Notes under the pieces: generated by a model
What the model saw: the letters and a program-made list of their open reading frames with translations, nothing else
What the model was told of the DNA's origin: nothing
Databases searched by the model: none
Shown: piece after piece, positions 58,146 to 64,000 of the stretch
How positions within the stretch are numbered: the stretch's first letter is position 1
How the letters are laid out: the number at the start of each line of letters is the position of its first letter
Program-made: the position numbers and the translations under genes
Source of the DNA: Saccharopolyspora ipomoeae
GTDB taxonomy: Bacteria > Actinomycetota > Actinomycetes > Mycobacteriales > Pseudonocardiaceae
Direction: 5' to 3'
Length of the DNA: 64,000 nt
NCBI RefSeq assembly: GCF_029952525.1
Contig: NZ_JASAOF010000007.1
Location: forward strand, 177,941-241,940

Positions 58146-58946
58146 TCACCCGGTCTCACGTTGCCCAGCGCTGCGCGCTCGGCGGGCTTGGTCGAGGCTG
58201 TCCCGCAGCGCCTCTTCCAGATCCGCGGCTTCCTGTGTGCGGGGCTCTGGGACGGCGACCTGCCGGTTGGCGAGCTTGGCATCGATCAGCGCCTGCAGCG
58301 CCTCGCGTGAGTGATCGCGGTAGCCGGTGGGGTTGAACGCCGCGCTCGACAGTGACAGCACCAGCTGTTCCGCCATCCGTTGTTCCTGCTCGCGGGGCTT
58401 CGGAGCCTGGTCGGTGAGCCATCCGAACTCCGGTTCCCGCACCTCGTCCGGCCACAACAGCGTGACCAGGCTGATCCCCGGCCCGTAGGGCCGCAGCAGC
58501 GCCAACCGCTCCCGAGTGCGGATCGCCACCCGCCCCAGCCCGACGTGACTGGTGTCGGTCATGGCGTCGCGCAGCAGGCTGTAGGCGCCGAGTGCGACCT
58601 GGTGCGGATGCAGGAAGTACGAGCGGTCGAACAGGATCGGATCGACCGCGCCGGCCGGGACGAACTCGGCTACCTCGATGGTGTGGGTACTGGGCAGCGG
58701 CAACTCCGCCAGCTCGTCCTCGGTCAGCACGACCGTGCGGCCGTCGGGCAGCTCGTAGCCCTTGGCGATCTCCTCCCACGGCACCCGGCGGTCCTCAGCG
58801 GTGCAGACCCGCTCGTGGCGCACCCGGGCCCCGTCGGCTCGGTGCACCTGCCGGAAGCTGATCGAGCGCGACTCCGTCGCCGCCGCCAACCCGACCGGGA
58901 TCGCCACCAGCCCGAAACTGATGACACCGTTCCACAGCGTTCTCAC
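58146..58946 (-). CDS. ku: Ku-type DNA end-binding protein
   Basis: A 266-residue bacterial Ku: VRTLWNGVISFGLVAIPVGL, SISFRQVHRADGARV, ERVCTAEDRRVPWEEIAKGY (family core), YFLHPHQVALGAYSLLRDAM and a short C-terminal tail with Arg/Ala. GTG 58946 is chosen because the family always starts near 'WxGxISFGLV'. It should form a ring on DNA ends and recruit LigD. No ligD lies nearby, so it would use host LigD. Carriage by an AICE is notable. Confidence 0.92.
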   Translation of the reverse strand: MRTLWNGVISFGLVAIPVGLAAATESRSISFRQVHRADGARVRHERVCTAEDRRVPWEEIAKGYELPDGRTVVLTEDELAELPLPSTHTIEVAEFVPAGAVDPILFDRSYFLHPHQVALGAYSLLRDAMTDTSHVGLGRVAIRTRERLALLRPYGPGISLVTLLWPDEVREPEFGWLTDQAPKPREQEQRMAEQLVLSLSSAAFNPTGYRDHSREALQALIDAKLANRQVAVPEPRTQEAADLEEALRDSLDQARRARSAGQRETG

Positions 58947-59229
58947 AGCGCCAGCCTGCGCCCGGCCGGCAGGCCCGCCCAAGGCCTTTCGACCCTTCAC
59001 ACCCAATCCCATCCGCCGACACTGAACCCCACCTGCCTGCGCGGGCGGAAGGCCGGTCAGGCCGCTGGCCGTCCGTCAGTCCACTCACATCGACGATGAC
59101 CCACCCCCAGGCAGGCCCAAAACAAGCAGCCGACGTGCGCACGCTGGAATGCTAGCCGTTGACCTGGCAGAATTCCCGCACGCCACTTCAAACTGTGCGC
59201 ACTCGAGACAACGCTGCCAGACTCCCTAT

Positions 59230-59766
59230 ATGCAGATTGCTATATTTACTTTCCTGATCATAGGGAGCTTTTTCCAGATCATCGGACTCCTCGTTACCGC
59301 CCGGGGACTCGTCAATACGCATCGCTCATTGGGTAGCCCCAGCTATACACTCTTTCGGTTCATGTGGGACACACCCTGGGAAGCTTTTCGAAAGAGTCAA
59401 AGAAAATCCGGAACAGGGACGGCAACTCTTCAATTGGGCACGAGATCGGCTTCCTATATCGAAACTGAACCAATCCCTCGTGAAGCACCTACGGGGAGTC
59501 AGATCGCCAATCTCAAGGAGAGACTCAGCCGGATTGAAATGCGCATGCAAATAACTGAGAAGCTGGCCACTACAACATGGGCAGACGTATCTGACGTCGC
59601 CGCAAAGAGCGAGCAGCATGAAACTAATATTCAGCACCAAGCGGAAACTCAGCGACAGCAGGCAATTGACGGACTTCGCTTCGAATCCTGGGGAGTTTCC
59701 TGCATTGCGGTCGGACTGATTTTTTCCCTGATCAGGTCATTCTTGATGTACCTCTTTCCTCACTGA
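59230..59766 (+). CDS. membrane protein with coiled coil, lower GC
   Basis: A 178-residue protein with one N-terminal helix (IAIFTFLIIGSFFQIIGLLV), a helical middle with a coiled-coil tendency (SQIANLKERLSRIEMRMQIT) and a C-terminal helix (SCIAVGLIFSLIRSFLMYLF). GC is clearly lower than in flanking genes and codon use is atypical, suggesting separate acquisition. ATG 59230 lacks a clear ribosome binding site. Function unknown; topology resembles membrane effectors. Confidence 0.65.
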   Translation: MQIAIFTFLIIGSFFQIIGLLVTARGLVNTHRSLGSPSYTLFRFMWDTPWEAFRKSQRKSGTGTATLQLGTRSASYIETEPIPREAPTGSQIANLKERLSRIEMRMQITEKLATTTWADVSDVAAKSEQHETNIQHQAETQRQQAIDGLRFESWGVSCIAVGLIFSLIRSFLMYLFPH

Positions 59767-59796
59767 GGTCGCCACGCACCTCGACATCAAAGTGGC

Positions 59797-59946
59797 GCGA
59801 CCGCCGAGCACCTCGGCCACACCTGGTCGATTCGGTCATCGACACCACCAACGAGGCACAGGGATTCGCCGAAGTCGGCATCTGGCCAGGCCTACCCACG
59901 CCCCATGGTGCGAGCGCATGCGGGACGCCGACGACCCGGTCTCGTC
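59797..59946 (+). pseudogene. GNAT-like gene fragment (copy B)
   Basis: About 150 bases closely resemble the minus-strand sequence of copy A (55989-56140): 'ATAEHLGHTWS', then after a 1-base deletion at about 59828, 'VIDTTNEAQGFAEVGIWPG'. Only the C-terminal third exists. The deletion is at a different place from that in copy A. Confidence 0.65.
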
Positions 59947-59980
59947 GTCAGCGCCTTATCATCGCTCAGGTCTGCGTCGG

Positions 59981-60010
59981 TCGACATTCCGAGGGCGGAC
60001 ACGTCTAAGA
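59981..60010 (+). promoter_or_regulatory. candidate promoter, leaderless transcript
   Basis: TCGACA (59981-59986), an 18-base spacer and TAAGAT (60005-60010) stand eight bases before the GTG at 60019, which has no ribosome binding site. A leaderless mRNA is therefore likely. Confidence 0.5.
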
Positions 60011-60018
60011 TAGTCAGA

Positions 60019-60609
60019 GTGAACCCGTCTTGGATTTCTGCCATCGCGTCATGCGTCACGGCGATTGGCTCTCTGGCCGCGTTCGGTACCGCCGTTTGGG
60101 CGGCTAGAGCCGCCTGGAAGCAACTCAAGTACTCAGCAGACCAACAGCGGCACAGGGATGAGCGAGACGAGCAAGAACAAGCCTCTAAATTCGCAGCCTG
60201 GGTTTCGATCCAGGGACGCGAGAACGGGAAGATGCAAGGCACCCTTCGATATATCAACACCAGCAAATTGCCTATACACGATTTTACTGCCATACCGGTA
60301 CCCTTCCCCAATGCGCGTTTGAACATCGACATGATCGAACCCACAGACGGGGTTTGCAGTCAAATGGCGGAACTCGGGCCGGTTGAAGACGTAGACGGCA
60401 GCTGGCACGGCCGTATTGACATCTTGGTTCGCTTTCGGGATAACCAGAACATTTTATGGCGAAGGGAGCCCAACGGTGTTCTTCGTAAAGCGAAGGTAGA
60501 CGAGCTCGGGAACGATCTAGAGTCCCGCATACTTGATGAGGAATACCAACGTATTCTGTACGAAAAAGGGATGCCAGGGGGCCGGGTTGGCTACCATTTC
60601 TTGATCTGA
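60019..60609 (+). CDS. membrane-anchored hypothetical protein, lower GC
   Basis: A 196-residue protein: one N-terminal helix (WISAIASCVTAIGSLAAFGTAVW), a charged coiled coil (QLKYSADQQRHRDERDEQEQ) and a beta-rich cytoplasmic domain (FAAWVSIQGRENGKMQGTLR... IHDFTAIPVPF). The layout occurs in many actinobacterial proteins of unknown function. Lower GC than its surroundings. Confidence 0.7.
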   Translation: MNPSWISAIASCVTAIGSLAAFGTAVWAARAAWKQLKYSADQQRHRDERDEQEQASKFAAWVSIQGRENGKMQGTLRYINTSKLPIHDFTAIPVPFPNARLNIDMIEPTDGVCSQMAELGPVEDVDGSWHGRIDILVRFRDNQNILWRREPNGVLRKAKVDELGNDLESRILDEEYQRILYEKGMPGGRVGYHFLI

Positions 60610-60814
60610 TCTCGCTAATAATATTCCGGGGAGAAATAGGTCGCCCTACAGGCCCACGATCGGCTCGGCGAGCGCCCACTGCTTGGCCCAGTTGGGCTCG
60701 ACTTCTACATCTATACCGCGGTCCTGCCTGGCGCACCTGACCCTTCGGGGGGTGATTCGTGAGGCGTGTCAGTACCAGCGACCGGACAGCAGGCGCCGGC
60801 ACGTGTTACCGAGT

Positions 60815-61345
60815 TCATGAGCCGAGTAGGTCGAACTGGAAGCCGACCACGATCAGCACGAAGGAAACCCACTTCCAGGCGTTCCCGTGTTGGCCCAATG
60901 CGACGATCTTGGAAAATCCTGACACCACGCGGTGGGCTTGATTTGCGGCGATCAAAATCGGCACGAATGCGAGGGAGAGCCAGAGGGAGGCCGCCGCATC
61001 GTAGGAGGCCGCAACCTCGTACGAGAGCGCTCGACGGACGAAGTCCGCAACGATGGCGAACATAATGAGCCCTGCGATTACGCACATCACGGCAAAGTGG
61101 AGAAGTAAGCGGACTCTGAGGTCCAAGCGATGCTTGGACCTACCCATGCGGTTGGAGAGTTGCTTGAACCGTTCCGGTCCGACCAGGTCAATGATCACAA
61201 CCGCGCCACCGGCGAACTGTAGAAGCTTCCCGATACGTGCCCACCACAGCACGGGAAGGCTCCACATCGCGAAGCCCTTGACTTCCGCCCCAGACCACCA
61301 CAGCGACCAGGCTTCCAAGTAGCCGACAGCCTGCAACCCCAGCAC
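60815..61345 (-). CDS. multi-helix membrane protein
   Basis: A 176-residue protein with four likely helices (about 25-50, 80-105, 118-135, 150-172). It is transcribed towards the preceding cargo gene. The sequence after it to attR (61346-61844, about 500 bases) shows no convincing gene. Function unknown; with the two genes before it, it forms a membrane-protein cluster at the attR end. Confidence 0.6.
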   Translation of the reverse strand: MLGLQAVGYLEAWSLWWSGAEVKGFAMWSLPVLWWARIGKLLQFAGGAVVIIDLVGPERFKQLSNRMGRSKHRLDLRVRLLLHFAVMCVIAGLIMFAIVADFVRRALSYEVAASYDAAASLWLSLAFVPILIAANQAHRVVSGFSKIVALGQHGNAWKWVSFVLIVVGFQFDLLGS

Positions 61346-61844
61346 ACCTCCATCGAACAGGTGTCACTGTAGCGAGGCGATCACTCGCGGTGGTGCACCC
61401 GGCCCGGCATGGCCCCGATGATGGGCGTACCGCGCTCATCCGGCCGTTGATGCTCGTTTCTCGACGACGAGCGCAGTGTGGGAGGTGCACCAGGTGTACT
61501 CCTGGTGGTTCCTAATCCGGAGCCCGAGATGGAGCAAAACAGGCCGCGACAGGTGAGACGGTCCGGGCTTTCGGCATGACAGAACCGCAGTCCAGCCAGG
61601 ACCTCGCTGGACGCCTGAGACCTGCCCGGTTCCGTTCACACCGAAGAGGCCACTGGGTCCGATCCCGGCTACGCAATCGGCTCAGCTGCCGCGGGTCTCG
61701 ACGACGAAGGCCCCTCTCCGTGTCCATGCAATGTGGACGAAATCGAGGTGAGCGCACGCAAGCCTCGCTCCGCCCGGACCATGCACGGACAAGAACGGCT
61801 GAATAGTTGCCCCAGTACTGGTCAGAGCACCTAAGGTGTCTCCG
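61346..61844. other. element end without a recognised gene
   Basis: No frame in these 499 bases has both a start with a ribosome binding site and protein-like composition. The region presumably holds Int/Xis arm sites for the attR side, but I cannot point to clear repeats. Confidence 0.5.
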
Positions 61845-61887
61845 CTCAAAATCCGTACAGTGTGAGTTCGAATCTCACCGGGGGCAC
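61845..61887 (+). repeat. attR (tRNA-Leu 3' remnant)
   Basis: It begins CTCAAAATCCGT and ends CACCGGGGGCAC, followed by GTAC rather than CA, so unlike attL it does not encode CCA. Differences from attL: A for C in the variable loop and an A-T pair for C-G in the T stem. The bases upstream do not resemble a tRNA 5' half. This should be the displaced host tRNA end. Confidence 0.85.
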
Positions 61888-62109
61888 GTACAGCATCCTC
61901 ACAGCCTTGTTCTGGCCGTGAGCTGCGGATATCAGCCTTCCATCGGCTCGAAACGAGCTCGCTCCCTATCACCGAGAGCGACGTTCATCCGTTCCTGCTC
62001 GCGTGGACCGATCATCGGATTCGCCGTGCCGGCGGTTGTCGGGCCTTCTGGCTCTGCCGGAGACCGCTGGGCGAATGTCACCCTCACTGAGCCTGGAGGG
62101 GGACACACC

Positions 62110-62553
62110 ATGCACCTTGATCTCGTATACGCGCACAAGAAGCAGTTCGGAATCGGAGCCGTCGCCGTAGCCGCGCTCGCCGTCCTCTGGCTCACCATCG
62201 GTATCGAGGCAGCAGCAACACTGGCCGTGCTCGGCGGCCTCGTGGTGGCCCTGGGTTACGCCAGCCTCCGCCAGGAGGCGGCTCAAGAGCAAGCCGAAGA
62301 AGCGCGCATCAACGTCACCACGCCCGGAGGGGCCCCACTAGCCCCGATTCAGCCCGAGATCACGCACGTCAACCACCTGCTCCACCTGGTCTTGAGCATC
62401 CTCACTGGCGGGCTCTGGCTCATCGTGTGGATTCTGTTGACCATCAACGTCAAGTCGGAGAACGACCGGCTGCAACTCCGCTACCGGGCCGCCATGCGCC
62501 GATACTCGGCGGAACTCGCCGCGTACGACGAGAAAAAGCGCTCAGGCCAATGA
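62110..62553 (+). CDS. small membrane protein
   Basis: A 147-residue protein with two close helices near the N-terminus (about 13-48), a helical stretch and HVNHLLHLVLSILTGGLWLIVWILLTI (about 90-116), a motif seen in many short actinobacterial membrane proteins. TGGAGGGGG precedes the ATG. It is host-side of attR. Function unknown. Confidence 0.7.
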   Translation: MHLDLVYAHKKQFGIGAVAVAALAVLWLTIGIEAAATLAVLGGLVVALGYASLRQEAAQEQAEEARINVTTPGGAPLAPIQPEITHVNHLLHLVLSILTGGLWLIVWILLTINVKSENDRLQLRYRAAMRRYSAELAAYDEKKRSGQ

Positions 62554-62578
62554 ACTTCGCGGGCAGGCGCTGAGCGGG

Positions 62579-63751
62579 TCAGTCCTCCGCGGGCAGAGCC
62601 AGGTCCCCGATCCTGAAGTCCAGCTCGGACTCGCAGTCGTCCAGCAGGATCGCGAACACCGGAGGGTCCTGGTCGGGGCCCGGATGCACGATCAGGTCGA
62701 TGTCCTCGCGGGCGATCACGAGCCCTCGCACCCCGATCCGCGCGAACGCCGGGTGCGGTTCCCACCGCAAGCAGTCCTCCGAACGGAGGATCGTGCCCGC
62801 GACCTCCTCGTCCCCGAGCCCTCCGACGGAAGCGGCCAGCGCGTCCAGGGCCTCGCGGTCGAGATCGTCGGCGAAGGTCTCCATTCCGGGAACGCGGAGG
62901 ACGTCACCGACCAGGATCATCGCGTACCCGGTGGGAAGCGGTCCGGCGAGCACGGCCTCGTCCGGCTCCGCCGGCGCCGGCCCGGAGCGGCGGTTCAGCT
63001 GGGCGCGGAAACCCGTGAACAGGTAGGTCACCGAGGCGACGAACCCGATGAAGCAGCACCCCACCCCGGTCGCGGCGAGCAGGTACGTCGAGTCGTCGAA
63101 CGGATCGAACTCCTCGCTCCAGCCGCCGTGATCCACGGTGACCGAGTGGTCCTCGTTGAGCCATAGGTACCCGACAACGACCCAGGAGCCGAAGAACAGG
63201 GCCAGGAAGGGCAGCACCCAGCGCCAGACGTGCCACCGGTGGATCTCGCCGTCCCACGCGATCGCGCGCGGGCAGTGCGCGCGCAGAACTTCAGCGATCG
63301 ACGGAGCATCAGCGGTCAGACCGTTGAACTGGATCGACGCCCCGTCGGTGAGATCAGCGCAGCAGGTGAAGTCCCAGCCGAAGCGCCGCATCCACTCGAA
63401 CGCCGCGGGGCCGGGCTTCACGCGCAGCCGGCGCACCTGGTCCCAGCGCCAACTCCGGTGACCCCGCCGGGAGACGTGGGCGATGCCTCGCTCGTGCACG
63501 TCGTAGCGTTCCGCGGGCCCGCCGCGCAGGGCCTTGGTCAGCTGCGCCGCGGCAACGCCGAAACCGACCACGATCCCGATGAGCATCATGGCGGCGAACT
63601 TCCCCGCCGCTCGGCTGAACACGGGGTGCAGGACGAGCACGAGCATCAGTGCCGCGGCCACCGCGCCGATCACCGCGGCCGCGCCGCCCACGACCCAGCG
63701 CTGCCGGTTGTCCACTCCGTGCGAGCTCACCAGCGGTCCCAGCGCCTCCAC
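62579..63751 (-). CDS. membrane protein with PH-like segment
   Basis: A 390-residue protein: two N-terminal helices (about 20-70), a PH/YdbT-like region (YDVHERGIAHVSRRGHRSWRWDQVRRL), two further helices (about 180-205, 228-250) and an acidic C-terminal half (DDLDREALDALAASVGGLGDEE). It converges on the preceding gene. Function unknown. Confidence 0.7.
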   Translation of the reverse strand: MEALGPLVSSHGVDNRQRWVVGGAAAVIGAVAAALMLVLVLHPVFSRAAGKFAAMMLIGIVVGFGVAAAQLTKALRGGPAERYDVHERGIAHVSRRGHRSWRWDQVRRLRVKPGPAAFEWMRRFGWDFTCCADLTDGASIQFNGLTADAPSIAEVLRAHCPRAIAWDGEIHRWHVWRWVLPFLALFFGSWVVVGYLWLNEDHSVTVDHGGWSEEFDPFDDSTYLLAATGVGCCFIGFVASVTYLFTGFRAQLNRRSGPAPAEPDEAVLAGPLPTGYAMILVGDVLRVPGMETFADDLDREALDALAASVGGLGDEEVAGTILRSEDCLRWEPHPAFARIGVRGLVIAREDIDLIVHPGPDQDPPVFAILLDDCESELDFRIGDLALPAED

Positions 63752-63919
63752 ACGCGTGATCGTAGACGACGCCGAGCCCCCGGCCGAGCCCTTCGGCTGA
63801 ACCGCCGATTCCGTTCGCCGACGGCTGGGAGCGCCGCTCCCCCAGAGGTGTGGACGACTCCGATCACTGGCTCACCAGGTAACGTTGGGATCGTTCAATC
63901 TAGACCTTCTGACCTGCGA

Positions 63920-64000
63920 TGACTGATATGATCACGAGCGAGGCCCGAGGCCCGAGGCCCGAGGCCCGAGGCCCGAGGCCCGAGGCCCGAGGCCCGAGGC
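63920..64000 (+). CDS. possible start of a gene with a heptapeptide repeat (partial)
   Basis: ATG 63920 opens a frame (MTDMITSEARGPRPEARGPR...) that stays open to the window edge because the DNA is a 7-bp repeat with no stop in any frame. There is no clear ribosome binding site, so coding status is uncertain. Confidence 0.25.
63940..64000 (+). repeat. 7-bp tandem repeat (GAGGCCC), runs off the window
   Basis: Eight complete and one partial perfect GAGGCCC units run to the last base. The array is exact, which suggests recent expansion or slippage. All three forward frames give the same heptapeptide, EARGPRP, in different phases. Confidence 0.9.

Larger units (their letters stand above)
38720..61887. 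mobile_element. AICE integrated in tRNA-Leu
   Basis: The element is bounded by a 43-nt imperfect direct repeat that includes the 3' part of the tRNA gene. Next to the intact tRNA lie int and xis. The body contains replication genes (prim-pol, DUF3987-like, SSB), an FtsK/TraB-type translocase with Spd-like membrane proteins, and pSAM2-like regulators (GntR/KorSA-like, HTH, Nudix/Pif-like). Single-protein TraB transfer of double-stranded DNA and rolling-circle-free replication modules are typical of such elements. All core genes appear intact, so it may still be mobile. Cargo occupies about 55-61 kb. Confidence 0.9.

Noticed and set aside
57880..58149. 89-codon minus-strand frame between the DUF4145-like and Ku genes
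   Set aside because: It runs through the Ku terminator hairpins, lacks a ribosome binding site and shows no protein-like pattern.
61576..61806. 76-codon plus-strand frame near attR
   Set aside because: Arg/Ser-rich composition without hydrophobic pattern or ribosome binding site; typical of a chance frame in GC-rich DNA.
61807..62553. A 248-residue protein starting before attR
   Set aside because: The extended frame reads through the tRNA remnant (VQCEFESHRGH). The start at 62110 with TGGAGGGGG is far better supported.

Overview
The window looks like chromosomal DNA from a high-GC actinomycete, most likely of the Pseudonocardiales (Saccharopolyspora-like). The grounds are strong GC bias at third codon positions, frequent GTG starts, ATGA/GTGA-coupled operons, a 'conservon' signalling operon, a CoaE-GrpB fusion, and an actinomycete-type integrative and conjugative element (AICE). 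The genus is an inference.

Bases 1-38.7 kb are host backbone. In order: a RES-domain toxin-like protein; a TerC-family membrane protein behind a probable Mn-sensing (yybP-ykoY type) leader; a hydrolase-ABC fusion with its permease; a LysR gene followed by five tightly coupled catabolic genes (CoA-transferase, enoyl-CoA hydratase, acetoacetate decarboxylase, 3-hydroxyacyl-CoA dehydrogenase, glutaryl-CoA-dehydrogenase-like enzyme) that could form a closed glutarate-to-acetone route; a five-gene conservon (sensor-like ATPase, roadblock, DUF742, small GTPase, GAF); a lone acyl-CoA dehydrogenase; uvrB; two DUF402-type proteins; a NarL-type two-component pair; coaE, rpsA, a methyltransferase, a GNAT, an ATPase plus YhgE/Pip membrane protein, a VOC protein, polA, a thioesterase, an ANTAR regulator and an amino-acid permease. 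Two dispersed repeat families lie in the gaps: a 124-nt element (two copies, 89% identical, with a covarying base pair) and a palindromic element built on AACCCCGGTTTTC.

Bases 38,720-61,887 are a 23-kb AICE inserted in a tRNA-Leu(CAA) gene. An intact tRNA overlaps attL and a 43-nt copy of its 3' part marks attR. Leftward from a GntR-type operator region at 52.5 kb runs one long operon: small proteins, SpdB-like membrane proteins, an FtsK/TraB translocase, a PycTM-like membrane protein, an M41-like HEAGH peptidase, SSB, a GGDEF protein, prim-pol, a DUF3987-like replication protein, an orphan C5 methyltransferase, Xis and Int. Between the replication gene and the methyltransferase gene is a symmetric iteron array that is a strong candidate origin. 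Rightward come the regulators (GntR/KorSA-like, HTH-DUF5919, Nudix/Pif-like), then an HD hydrolase and cargo: small hypothetical proteins, two independently frameshifted GNAT remnants in inverted orientation, a zinc-ribbon/DUF4145-like protein, a Ku homologue and three lower-GC membrane-protein genes.

After attR, host DNA resumes with two membrane-protein genes. The window ends inside a 7-bp tandem repeat that may be coding. The best leads for something undescribed are the iteron dyad, the GGDEF/PycTM/M41-like set inside the conjugation operon, and the covarying dispersed repeat.
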